A stretch of DNA of 64,000 bases, taken from positions 124,001 to 188,000 of the forward strand of contig NW_017265162.1 in the NCBI RefSeq assembly GCF_001638985.1. The letters are read 5' to 3'. The DNA is from Phycomyces blakesleeanus NRRL 1555(-) (Eukaryota > Mucoromycota > Mucoromycetes > Mucorales > Phycomycetaceae). Under the pieces are notes generated by a model. That model worked only from the letters and a program-made list of their open reading frames with translations, was not told the origin of the DNA and searched no databases. Position 1 is the stretch's first letter. Each line of letters opens with the position of its first letter. Below are positions 49,301 to 60,748 of this stretch, piece after piece. The translations under genes and the position numbers were made by a program.

Positions 49301-51507
49301 TGTGCGTGTGTGCCCATGCTTATGCTTGTGTGTGTGTTTGTGTTTTAAGCTACCTTAGACCAATGTTGACCATTGTTTTGACATCTTTTTTCCAGGCTAT
49401 TCCAATTACCACCACAAGTGCACAGAGCACAACTGCTAGTGCGACAAGATACAGGCCTAATCTGGCAAGTTTTCTCTGAATTGGAGTTTTTGTCTTGCGC
49501 TTAGATCCTTTTTGGATAGCCGTGCTGATCTTGCCAATCTATGTAATATATATGGTCCGGGGAGAAAGAAAGAAAAGAAGGTTGAGAAAACAAGATAACT
49601 AAAACAACAACAAAAAGGGCCAAGAAACATATACAACAGTGCTTAAAGAAGATCTTGTTGTAACCCAGGTAAATACCTCTGTCTGTACACCAGTGCGTAC
49701 TACGATTCCTTTTCCGCGACCACGCGCAACCGTAGTTGCCATGAACGCATTTCCGATACAGTCTCCAAGTGGAATACGACGAGACTTTTTGTTGTTATGG
49801 TTGTTGGAAGGGGGGTGAGAGGCAAGCAAATGATAATAGTATAATAGGATTGGGTAAAAAGGTAATTGTATCAGTTGATGTTACAACAAGAAAGTACATA
49901 TGGTTAGGATATTAGTTGTCCATGAATTATTAATGTATATCTTTGGTTCTGTTGTTGTTTTTTCTTTGCCTACCTTTGCCTTGACTGCGTCGGTGCTCTT
50001 GGACGAGGGAACACTCTCGCCTGTCAAGATACTCTCGATGAGCTCAAGTTGCGAGACCTCAATGAGCCGTAAATCGGCAGGAACGGCTTCTCCTTCTTCA
50101 AGAACGACGACATCTCCTGGCACAAGGTCTTCTGATCCAATCATCTGCTGTTCGCCATCACGGATAACTTGGGCCATTGGTACAGATAAGTTCATGAGCG
50201 CATTGAGCGTCTTACTGGCCTTCCATTCCTGACTGAATCCAATGATGGTATTGAGTACAATTACCACCAGCAGTACAGCCGCGCTATTAAACTCCTTCTC
50301 TGCACATTGAATGATAGCTGCAATAATAAGTATAATGACCATCAGATCGGTGAGCTGCAGCCAGAGCATGTAAAGGGCGTTTGGGCGGGGAGGATCCGGC
50401 AGCCGATTTGGCCCATGGTGGTCTCTTAAGGAGGCGACCGAAGCAGATGCTAGGCCGTTCTGGGGGTCCGAATGTGAAAACATCGCCAAGAGTTTTTCGA
50501 CCGAGCGGTCAAAATAGAGCGACTGTGGGGGGATCAATGCCGTTGCAACCGTCACTGTGTCCAGGGAGGATTTATAGGTATTTGGGGGACGAGGCATTTT
50601 TGAGTGCTGCTGAGCTGCGACTTCTTGAGCTAGTGGAGATCCCAGCAGACGTTCCATCGCCGGCTGCTCAGCTTCCTTGACCAAGTCTTTCCAGTCACTA
50701 CACTGACATAATGTTGTGAGCAAATGGATCATGGCAATTGCACTTTGTTTTTGCTTGGGTGAACTAGATGGTTTGAAGCGATAGTGGATCTTGAGTTCAC
50801 GCTTGAGCTCGTAGACATCTCGTTCGTTTACAGCCGCACGAAATTCGATTACTGAATAGGGATGATCAGTGAAAAGCAGATGAGTTGAAGTTGAAGTTGC
50901 ATGCAATGCAATATAATATGCAAGCTTTTTTTATATTTTAGATTTGTTGATCCATATTTATGGATTTGCGTTTTGATATATACATATATAAATATAAATG
51001 AATGTATATTTATACACTTTCTATCTATATTTAACTATGTATTACCTTCTTCAAGAAAGTCTCCAAAGAGTGAGAATGCCATATCTGCAGCAGAGGTAGT
51101 GCGCTTTCTTATGAGATGGCCTTCGGTGTGCCCGGTGTTAAGCAAGAGGGCTTCCGACAGACGTTTCATAAGTCCTTGATCAAGATGTGGTTGGTGACCA
51201 CCTTTGATACGGTAGTCCATAACATAGCGCAAGCCGTCGAGGACTTCTTCGAGGGAGATTGATCTGTTGTCCTTGACATCAAAGAGATCATGGACTATTT
51301 TATTTTAATTTTAATTTATTATTATATATATAGAGTTTAAAGAGTTAATGTAAATAGTAAAATGGTGTATGGTAGACAATAGACAATAGACGGTAAAACA
51401 TTACCATGAACTTCTATCTGCTGTTCGATCGATGCTTTTCCATCGACCAAGGACAGTATATCGATAGCATAGTGTGAGTGCTCAGTCAATAGTGGAGGTT
51501 TAGACAT
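46353..51507 (-). CDS. Type II P-type cation ATPase with N-terminal extension
   Basis: Twelve exons were read in phase: 51405-51507, 51046-51294, 49974-50851, 49677-49784, 49354-49538, 49124-49207, 48959-49028, 47790-48815, 47481-47652, 47117-47395, 46794-47005 and 46353-46643, giving 1,218 residues. Catalytic motifs are LTGES (about 393-397), the phosphorylation site [13 protein letters not shown] (Asp about 558) and TGDGVND (953-959). Membrane motifs are IPEGL in M4, SCNGAE in M5 and [14 protein letters not shown] in M6, which keep most residues used for Ca2+ in SERCA. The [13 protein letters not shown] wording and [11 protein letters not shown] loop recall fungal ENA/ACU Na+/K+ pumps. The substrate therefore stays open between Ca2+ and Na+/K+. 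About 250 residues precede the actuator domain and include an EF-hand-like loop at residues 40-51 ([12 protein letters not shown]). This extension is unusual for the class. Confidence 0.92.
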
Positions 51508-52140
51508 GAAAGAGATGATGGATCAAGAAGGTGAACAATGCACCCTTTTATAGACTTTCTGGCTGATATTTTCTGGTATTTTCTGCCTATTTAGTCAATC
51601 TTTTATATTTACATTTTATAATATCTTATAATATATATACAAATTTAATGTATAAATTCAAAGCACAAGAAATCTTGGTTGGCTATCTTGATGCTTATCT
51701 ATATTTACAAATGGCTGGTGCAATACATAAACAATTATAGGTGGTTTTGACTACAATATCTTGTTTGATGTCATTACATATTTATATACATTCTTATTTA
51801 TTTATTTTTTGAAAGAAGTTTGGATAAAGAAGAACTATACAAGATTATTAAGTGACTTGTGTGAAACTCATAGCTTTTATCCTTCACACATACAAAGAGA
51901 GGATCACAATTCCATCACTTTATCAGCTTTCTTTGTCTATTGATCTATTTCTTTGTCTTTGTATGCGTCTGCGTCTCTGGTTCTATATCTAGGCCTCTTT
52001 ATTTCATTCTCTTAATATTTATATTTATACTTATACTTATATATCTGTACCTGTGCCTGTGTTTGTATTTCTGTGTTATTATTAAAGTAAAATGAAATAT
52101 AAAATATAAGATATATATATATATATAAAGAAAAAAGACA
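51508..52140. other. Spacer between the ATPase and PAS genes
   Basis: No gene. It holds the presumed ATPase promoter and the 3' flank of the PAS gene, with an (AT)n run at 52110-52126. Confidence 0.55.
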
Positions 52141-52986
52141 TTACGCTTGTAACTCTTTTTGCTGTTGTTTAATAAAAGAATCTTCTACTGATACTAAAGG
52201 TGCCAGTCGTACGACCATCACAAGGCCATCATTGGTGCAGCTTACTACAGCTTCTACTGTTGCCGTCACCCCCCGAATCCGATCAACGATCCATTCAAAC
52301 CGTAGACGGACAATTCTGCTGTTCGATTTTGCCAGGTTGATCTGTACTTCTACGGATTCCAAGTCAGACTCCTTGACAAACATATACAGAGACTGCCCGA
52401 CAGTTAGACGAGCCGGAGCTCCCACTAGTGGTTCTGCAAGACGTGAAATAAAGACAATGTCGAGCGCATCGGTAAACTTGTTCAGGATCATGGAGAATCG
52501 CTGTTCCTGTTGATGGGCTACTCGATTCTTGATCCACTGATTCCCAACCGTCAAAACCTTGTTTAATCGAGCCTGATTGTCCTGCCATGATCCGACCAAA
52601 TGTACCGATCCGTCTGGGGAAATCACAAACCATTCGTCAACAGAACTAGCTCGGATCTTGTGTTGGACTGTTGTTCTGTTGCCATGTAAGAAATTAGTGC
52701 AGACGACGACATCGGTACAGTAATTCACGACCGTATCAATCTCAACATATTCGCCGCTTTTGTGGAGAGTGCGATAGGTGAGCATGACTGACATGCGTTC
52801 ATTCATCACATTCGCTCGATGGATCAGATGGGCTGAATCGAGTTCATCGGGATGGATAAGGCTGTAGCCTCCTTTTCCTAGCATCTCTTCTGGTGTAAAG
52901 CCCAGGACATCAAAGACACTGTCCGACACATATATGTAGGTTGCATTCAAAGTATTATCAAAGATTGCAATGTAATTGGGCTCCAT
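52141..52986 (-). CDS. Double PAS-domain protein, WC-1-like but without LOV core or zinc finger
   Basis: The frame is 281 residues from ATG at 52986 to TAA at 52141. PAS-A lies at about residues 4-115: YIAIFDNTLNATYIYVSDSV, VLGFTPEEMLGK, SLIHPDEL, then a beta region YRTLHKSGEYVEI. A second PAS begins near residue 165 with RFSMILNKFTDALDIVFISR. That wording is typical of the PAS-B of white collar-1 photoreceptors in fungi. Neither the flavin-binding GRNCRFLQ motif nor a GATA zinc finger is present, so it is unlikely to be a photoreceptor or DNA-binding protein itself. It could be a dimerisation partner or sensor. The open frame runs six codons past the ATG (GGLVLGV) to an AG, so an upstream coding exon may exist and the true N terminus is uncertain. 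Confidence 0.75.
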   Translation of the reverse strand: MEPNYIAIFDNTLNATYIYVSDSVFDVLGFTPEEMLGKGGYSLIHPDELDSAHLIHRANVMNERMSVMLTYRTLHKSGEYVEIDTVVNYCTDVVVCTNFLHGNRTTVQHKIRASSVDEWFVISPDGSVHLVGSWQDNQARLNKVLTVGNQWIKNRVAHQQEQRFSMILNKFTDALDIVFISRLAEPLVGAPARLTVGQSLYMFVKESDLESVEVQINLAKSNSRIVRLRFEWIVDRIRGVTATVEAVVSCTNDGLVMVVRLAPLVSVEDSFIKQQQKELQA

Positions 52987-54167
52987 TACCCCCAAGACAA
53001 GACCACCCTTTTGAAGACAGAAACAGTAAAAATAAATTAATTATTTACAATTAAATTAAAATTAAAATAGTATATATACATATATAAATAAAATGAATAA
53101 CCCTTATTTTATATTTTATATTTATATGTATATATATATATATATATCATTAGTATTCTTGATATAATATACAGCAAGTTAGTTTGCAGCATTCTTGTTT
53201 TTAGTGTTTGGTAAAGAAGTACACATAAAAGAAGAAGAAGAAGAAGAAGATAAAAGCAAGAATAAGAAGAATAAGAAGGAAAGGAGAAGAATAAGAAAAT
53301 GGGTTGTAATACCAAGTGTATTTTAAAATAAACCTTTTTCATTACATTTTTCTTTGCTTAATTATATGTATATGTATATATGTATATATGCATTTTTAGC
53401 CAGTTAGACATTGTAGACGCAATGTGACTATAGCTAATATCAACCATTGGTAAAGTAGAAAAATACAAGAAGTATATTATTATTTCTTATTTAACTCTTA
53501 TACATACTTTACAGCATATACTCTTATTTCTATTACAAAAAAAAAAGGCTTGGTTCTTAAGCTTCACATTCACTTATATATATATATATATATTCTTATT
53601 GAAGCAAATCGAATACTACTTGCAATTATTATATTAAGAAAACAGTACCGATAATAATAGTACTTTTTAGACTTCTTGGTAAAGAAGTCTTTGGGTTCAA
53701 GTCATTAACTTATTAAAACATAAAAAAAAAAGAACCCGCAAAATAAAAATAAAAATAAAAAAGCAAGCTTGATGGTTTGGCGGAGAATCCATTACTTGCG
53801 TCACAAGTATCTATACAAAACAAACACAACAAAATATCAACTCAAGCCAAGCCAAGCAAAGCAAAAGACAAAGACAAAGGGGGGGAATACAATTATATAC
53901 AAAAATTTATATGTGTATAGTTTTTACGACTTGATATAATTTATATATATATATTTTATTTTATTTTATTTTATTTTTAAATATTTTCTTTGATTCGTGC
54001 TTTCTCTCTTTATCTTCAAAACTATTATAATAATATACATATACATATACATATATACACTCCTACTCACACTCACCCACACTCACTCTCTTTCCTTGCC
54101 CACCGACTCCACCTTTCTCTCTCTTTCTCTCTCTCCTCTCCTCAATACCATCAACTCACTCTTCCTC
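52987..54167. other. Divergent spacer between the PAS and ARP8 genes
   Basis: No gene. A perfect 9-bp inverted repeat (AGACTTCTT with AAGAAGTCT) lies at 53669-53690. TTTTA copies lie at 53955-53976. A pyrimidine-rich leader precedes the ARP8 start. Confidence 0.5.
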
Positions 54168-57100
54168 ATGGCAGACAGTCCGCACTCAAACACCTTTCTA
54201 AAGAGCTTGTCTCAGAAAAAATATGCGTGGATGCAGACTCCTTCGGCTACATTCACTCAACCACGCACAGATTCCTTGAAACCTGAACCCCGGAAACTAA
54301 AAGAAGATACTCGACCAGCAAAGAAAGCTCGTCAAGCAAAACGACATGGATCCCTCGATCAAGATATGAAGATTGTCATCAAATCAGAACCAATAACCAA
54401 AAGACAAACCTCGTCTTCTGCCATATCACCTCTCTACAGTCCTACAACACCTCCCTCCGCTTATTCTTCTGTATTTACTACGTCTAACAACAACAACAAC
54501 AACAACAACAATAATAATAATGCTACTACTGGTGGTAGTAGCTCTAGCCTCCCTCCTCATTCTTCTCTACACGACGATTTATTACCACCAAAGTCTCCTA
54601 CTTTCACAAAGTCTGAAGAACTAGACAATGAAGCAGACAAAGTACCACAGCCTCATTTCAAATACACCACCTTTCCTGTCAAAGGATTCAACATCCTTCC
54701 AACGCGTAATATCACCAGTACCTTTGTCAAATCAGATGTGACTTATTTTCCCGGTAACAAGGCTGGATCAGAAGCCATTATGCCCGATGCAAGTAGTGGA
54801 ATCCACACATTCTTATTTATTTTTTATAAAGCTATATATATATATATACACTTATATATTTATACATACGTGTGCAATGTTAATAATAAACTCATCATTT
54901 TTTTTCTTTTTCTCTTTAATCAATCGATTATTATTATTATTATTTTTACTTTTTGAATATACATTACTATAATTATAATTATAATTATAATTATTTTATT
55001 AGGCAGAGGAAGAATGGGCTGACACGATCGTAATTCATCCTGGATCACGTAATTTGCGCATCGGCCTCGCATCAGAAGCGTTTCCAAAAACAGTACCTCA
55101 CGTTATTGCCAGACATATTGCACAACCAATTCCAGAAATTCCTGACGAAGAAGTCGATGAAGAAAACGAAGAAGCTATAGAAGAAATCAAGGGCGAACTC
55201 AAGTGGAGAATGAAGAGTGCAAAGCGAAGAGCAGTACCCAATGCAGAGGGACAAGTGGTTGGATTCAACACACAGGCGTACCAGGAATTAATTCCAGATC
55301 ACAATGATCCTTACAAAGTCGAGTGGACTGAAATCAATCCTGCTAAGAAACCTGACCATTTTGTAGGCGAAAAGGTTGGTATTTTCTCCAAATATATATA
55401 TATATATTTAAAGGGGGAATACTCAACAGATTTTTATATGTATATTATGCTATTTGTATTTAGGCACTCAATTTGCCTATTGCTGAGAACTCTGACTACA
55501 AATTGTTCTATCCCTGGAAGCATGGAACATTCAACAACCAGGATTACACTTCACTCCAAGCCGTCATGGGTGATCTGCAAACCATCTGGACTGATACTAT
55601 TAATACAGAACTTGAGATTGAAGGGAAACAATTCGAGGTAATGAATATATAGACACACACAGAGAGAGAATAATAGAATTGGTAGAATAAAATAAAATTA
55701 AAAAAGTTGTTACTTATTAATGATTTACACATCTATATCATGTATAGGAATATAATGCAGTTTTGGTAATTCCTGATATTTTCCCAAGATCATATATATG
55801 TGACCTTGTTACAGTGTTACTTCGTTATATGAAGTTTAGAGGTGTATTGGTTCAACAGGTAAATGTGTAAATATATATATATATAAGTTTGGAAATATAA
55901 TCCTAACAAAGCACTTCAATATAATTTTACAGGAATCTACATCCGCTACATTCGGTGCAGGTGTTTCGACTGCTTGTGTAGTTGATATTGGTGCTCAAAA
56001 GACAAACATTGCGTGTATTGAAGATGGTGTATGTTTTGTGGAATCTCGGTAAGAACACGCTGCATAAGATAAGAAATGTACTGATCAATCGCAAATTGTA
56101 TTAAAAAAAATTGAAATTTATCATCTAATTGAAACAAAAAACAAAAAAAAAAAGAGCGATGATTTCTATGGGAGGAGATGATATTACAAAGACATTCATG
56201 TCTTTCCTTCTTGTCAACCGATTTCCTTATGCCGACATAAACCTGAAGCGGTCTCACGACTGGCGCCTGGCAGAAGATCTCAAGAAGAGATGGTGTACGA
56301 TGAATGAGGCTGATATCAGTATCCAGGTCTATGATTTTTTTGTCCGTGCACCTCACAAGCCCACCAAGAAATACCAATGCAAGGTTTACGATGAAGTGTT
56401 TTTGGCTCCTCTTTGCTTGTTCTTTCCCGCGGTCCTCAATGACAAGGAAAAGACGGCTCGAAAGACAAAGTGGATCAGCTCAAATGTAGTAGAAGATATT
56501 GGAGACGAATTCCAGGCATCGCAAGTACCCGGCGGTGGTAGTGGTAGTGGTAATGGTAGTGGAACCTCCAATTCGGTAGCTCCTCCTTCTACCCCTCAAG
56601 GACAACGTGCCAAACCATGGACTAGTAATAATAGTAATAGTAATAGTAATGGAAATGGAAATGGAAATGGAAATGGAAATGGTGGTACTACCAATGGTTT
56701 ACCTGGTCCTTCACCTAAGCATACATCTATATCTACGCCTACGCCTGCATCTGCATCTGCGTCTGCGTCTGCACCAACACCCAATGGTTCAGAAACTCCT
56801 ATATTGGGTCCTACCGTCGTGACCTCAAAAGACCAAGAGCATGTAGTATTCCCACTTGATGTGGCTATTGCGCAGTCTATCCAAGGTGCATCTGGTGCAT
56901 CCGAGGAACGCCTCAAGCGTTTCTTTACAAACATTATTTTGGTGGGTGGTGGTGGAATGATAGGCAATTTCAACCGAGTACTTGAGGATCGGTAAGTGTT
57001 TCTATTATTATCATTATTAAATGCATGTATAATGGTTTATTTTAATGTTCTTTTATTTTCTTTTTCTTTAAAGTGTTTTGTCGACTTCGATTGCCCAGTC

Positions 57101-57281
57101 TTTGTATATTGAAAAGGTTGAGGTTTTGCCTGCTCCACGTGAGCTTGACCCACGTCTACTAGTATGGAAGGGTGCATCAGTACTAAGCAAACTTGAAATT
57201 GCGAAAGAAATGTGGATTGGATTAGAGGAGTGGGATCAAGTTGGTGCAAGGTGCTTAAAGGATCGTACTCTCTTTACCTAA
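54168..57281 (+). CDS. ARP8: Actin-related protein 8 (INO80 complex subunit)
   Basis: Arp8 is a nuclear actin-fold protein of the INO80 chromatin remodeller that binds nucleosomes or extranucleosomal DNA together with actin and Arp4. Seven exons give 812 residues: 54168-54788, 55003-55374, 55464-55637, 55748-55858, 55933-56048, 56155-56991 and 57074-57281. Hallmarks are DTIVIHPGSRNLRIGLASE (about 212-231), FYPWKHGTFN, LVIPDIFPRSYICDL, STACVVDIGAQKTNIACIED, MGGDDITKTF, RFFTNIILVGGGGMIGNF and DPRLLVWKGASVLSKLE. The N-terminal 200 residues are disordered, with a poly-Asn tract, as usual for Arp8. An insert of roughly 110 residues (Gly/Ser/Asn then Ala/Ser/Pro repeats) interrupts the actin fold. 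The first intron uses a GC donor (GAT then GCAAGT at 54789); a GT donor in the right phase is not available. Confidence 0.94.
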
Positions 57282-57465
57282 AAAAATATATCTCTCTCTC
57301 TCTTTACTTACTTACACACCCATCCACATACATACATATCCTCTCTTTTCTCTCTAACTATTTTTCACCAACCAACCCGACTCACTAGCACTTTATATAT
57401 ATATTATATGTTTTGCATTATGTTTGATTATTGAATTCAATAATATATATATTTATATAAATCAA
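57282..57465. terminator. Shared 3' region of the convergent ARP8 and hydrolase genes
   Basis: The 184-base spacer must hold both polyadenylation regions. It contains a TC run and T/A-rich signals, but no precise site can be assigned. Confidence 0.4.
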
Positions 57466-58533
57466 TTAAATTCTTTCTTTGATAAAAGAGAGTACAGTTT
57501 GGCAAAGATAAGGTTGAGAATCGAGCTGAGTCACCGAATGATCTGCACCAGACACAATGTCTGAAGACACAAGCGGAGAAAATGATGCGAATCGCTTCAG
57601 CAAGTCTCTTTGACTGATCCTAGTAGGTTTGTAGAATTCGTCGCATTCTGATCCCAATAGAAGCATAGGACGGTCGACATCTTTGTAAAGGTTGGATAGA
57701 AATTCGTCTGATAAATCTGAAGAGAACATATCATCATCTCCTCTAAGAAAAAAAAACACAAATCATAATTATAATTGCAATCTTTTTTCTAATAAATAAA
57801 CCTCTATCCACCCAATGCATTGGTATTCGATCACTGTGCTTAAGATATTTAAACAACAACAACGATAATAATAATAATAATAATAATGCTAATATTAATT
57901 CTTGTTATCATTTACCCGACAGCAAAGAGAGAGAAGAATCGACTGGCAGTCATGGGCACTCCAATCTCATGTGGCATCCAAGCTTCTCCTTTACGTTCAG
58001 CACAGAGTTTTGTAGCCAATTCAATATATTCTTCGAGTTTTGGCATTTCTCCTTGCATGCCTTCTCTATCCGACACAGGTGCCTGAAGGAGGTAACCAGA
58101 AACCGAATCACGCATCTCACCGCGTCTACTGTGAAGCAAGCAATCCTGACTGCCTATTTATATCAATTAATAATGATGTTAAAATTTAGAATATATATAT
58201 ATTAGAGAATAAATAACCTGTTGAATGTCCCATGAAAACAATTTCAGACTTTTCGCGTGTTTTCAAGTATTTTACAAGTTCATCCAGCTCTTCTACATCT
58301 TGAGCTAAACTGGAGGTACCATATCCATTGTTACTAGATGACAACTGAACCTGAACTAGTGACCACCCAATGTTTGCAAGCTCCTTTTGGAGTGGTCTAA
58401 GAAACGGGACAGCATTGTAACCATCGCCAAGACCTCCAATAAACACCAATACTCTTGAAGATAATGGTTTAGATTCAAACGCAGTAAGGCGCGTTTCTTG
58501 ATTGTATGTATAAAGTACACCTTCAAATTCCAT
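57466..58533 (-). CDS. Alpha/beta hydrolase, DUF1749/UPF0613 family
   Basis: Members include UPF0613 proteins of S. pombe and the Aspergillus siderophore esterase SidJ. The substrate here is unknown. Exons 58218-58533, 57916-58153, 57802-57833 and 57466-57740 give 286 residues. The N terminus carries LVFIGGLGDGYNAVPFLRPL (oxyanion side). The nucleophile elbow is GHSTGSQD with Ser at residue 104, split by the first intron. A lid region follows, then HWVDRGDDDMFSSDLSDEF, RPMLLLGSECDEFY (acid region) and GADHSVTQ (likely catalytic His). Exon 3 is a 32-nt microexon (DRIPMHWVDR). Its acceptor is placed at CACAG and that of exon 4 at AGAG, because only these keep the family frame. The length is typical. 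There is no signal peptide, so it is probably cytosolic. Confidence 0.87.
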
Positions 58534-59151
58534 TTTTAAATTTTAAATTGTAATTTTAATTGGATGTCGTCAGAAATTAGAAAAAGAAAAAAAGAAATAA
58601 AAAAGAAAAGAAAAGAAAAAAAATAAATAAATAAAAAAGAAAACGTTGAATCTGAAACACCCTTTTTTTGATGACGCTATATCTGGACAATACACCAGCG
58701 TTGTACACAATCTAAATGAGTTTACAGGTCAGTAAAGGTGTTTTCTATGTGATGTATAAAAAAAAAGTTTACATTATTCCCTCCTTAAAATTGTTACACA
58801 TTTCGACTTTTCCTTGGAATTTCCCAACTCCGTCAACTCCATAGATATGTATATATATATATATATATTTACTACTGATGTTTTAGCTTGGTCACTAAGA
58901 AGAGTCAATTGTAAAGGCTGTCTATGTGTATGTGTGTTTGGGGGGGAGGAGGGGGGAGGGGATATATACAATAATTCCTTTTATCTGTCTATTTAGAAAT
59001 GAACCGCAATGAAATATGATTGTGGTGGTATGGTAATATAACATGTATATTATTTTATATCCTTAATACATTTCTCTTTCTTTCTTTCTTTCTTTCTTTC
59101 TTTTCTGTTTCTCTTTGGTATACTCTATCTAAAATCTAAATCTAAATATTC
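58534..59151. other. Divergent promoter region
   Basis: No gene between the divergent hydrolase and methyltransferase-like genes. There is a G-rich patch (58941-58962) and a TTTC run (59073-59102) upstream of the second start. Confidence 0.55.
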
Positions 59152-60160
59152 ATGGCTGAACATGCTTCTCTGACTGCTAGTCCTCAACCACCCATCTTCC
59201 TTGGGATGGGTTTTGGTGTTGAAGAATGGGGAAATGTAAGTAATTAACACCAAAGCCTTTCTTTTTCTTCAGATATTTTGTTTGTATGTAATTTAGCTAA
59301 TTAATGAGGTATACTTATTATTATTATTTTTTAGACTGTAGCAATTCAATATCCTCAAAGCCTTGTCATTGTACTGACATCTAGCCTAAACCCTATTGAA
59401 AAACCCAACAATCTCACATTCAAGGATCTGCGTTCATTTGACGAAGAAACGTTCCCCGAAAATCATTTTAGTCACATATATTTCAACTCTCACACGGCTA
59501 CATATGATATCAATGAATGGCAAGCACTAATTGGTAAGCTTGTACGAGTCTTGAAACCTGGGGGAATTTGCGACTTTAATTTGATCAATTTAAAGGTAAA
59601 GCATCGATAAATCTATATATATATATATAAATTTACTTGTTCTATTGACATTTGAATTAGGAATCTGGAGGAGGAACGATCATGTTATTTGTCAAGGAAG
59701 GTAAAAGAAATTTATTGAAAGAAGAAAAAAAAATGGACATGTAAAAGTCAAAATGTATATATATATATATATATATATGAACGAATGAAAGGATCTTTAA
59801 ACTTTAGTAAAAAAAAAAGCCATTAAGATCTGCTGGGAGCGTAACCAGAACCCATGCGATGGAGAATTGGTAGTAGATCTTCTCAAGAATCAAGGGCTAA
59901 AGATGGTTAAGACTAATGCATCGGTGGTTAATATCGGCCAACTTCCACCATCTCATGCTGATGTGATTATTGACAATTGGATTGAATTTGCATTGGGCTT
60001 TCCAAACGTAATCCGGGAATTAGAGGAAAGGTTCCAAGACCAACCCGATATCGATATATGTGACGAGCTAAGGACTTCGATGAGGGAATACAATTTCAAT
60101 AGCTATTCGTTTAGTGCAGCCTTTATTAAAGAAAAAGGATCTTGCTTCTTGATAGAATAA
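59152..60160 (+). CDS. Methyltransferase-like protein with eroded SAM-binding motifs
   Basis: Exons 59152-59235, 59335-59595, 59661-59700 and 59820-60160 encode 241 residues in consistent phase. The layout follows a class I methyltransferase: IFLGMGFGVEEWGN stands where motif I (GCGTGEW) should be, FKDLRSFDEETFPENHFSHI matches the motif II-III region, and LIGKLVRVLKPGGICDFNLI is the post-motif found in the Methyltransf_25 group. Two key features are missing: the canonical Gly-x-Gly-x-Gly with its preceding Asp, and the acidic residue after beta-2 (here VIVLTSSLNP). The second half has no motif I recognise. It is probably a divergent or inactive paralogue of the methyltransferase class encoded at 36021-38301. 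An intact gene structure argues against a pseudogene. Confidence 0.72.
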
Positions 60161-60748
60161 TATCCTGAAAATCACAATCTCTTGATCAAATTAAATATAT
60201 ATTTATTTATTTGCGTGCATGCTCTTTATAAATTGTACTCAAAATATGGTCTGTGCAGATCATAAATAAATAGCGTTTTTATTGTTCTCTCTTTTTAGTT
60301 ACTTATTGAGCTTATCTTATTCTTTATTTTTACAAAACACATACTCACACGCACTAATACACACGCTTAGAAAATTACCAAAAAATATATATACACAAAA
60401 TTAATCGAATGATATTTATTATTATTATTATAATAGAATTTCTTGGTTTATTGTTTCAAAAATAATATTTCTTTATATATATATATATACAAGTGTATGG
60501 GTAATATAGGAAGTTGAATGGTTCTGTACTATGCTGTACTATGCTATTCTTTTTTTTTGTCATTAAAATAAAGAGAAAATATGAGAAATAATGTGGACTA
60601 CAGATGCCCGAGAATATGTTCAGTTTTTTTGCAAGCAAGAAAAAAAAAAGAAAAGTGTGGGAAATGAAACTAACTTTTGGGGAGTTACTTGTGTTGTTGG
60701 ATTAACTACAGGATCCAAAAGAAGGGTGAAATAAGATAACCAATACTT
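60161..60748. other. 3' spacer
   Basis: No gene seen. The stretch is AT-rich with (AT)n runs, including one at 60474-60489. Confidence 0.5.

Noticed and set aside
53665..53712. tRNA-like segment with GGGTTCAAGTC
   Set aside because: The stem beside it is a simple palindrome and no A box, anticodon arm or acceptor stem can be formed.
56596..56973. 125-codon minus-strand frame within ARP8
   Set aside because: It lies opposite the Gly/Asn/Ser and Ala/Ser/Pro repeats of Arp8, so it is repeat-driven.
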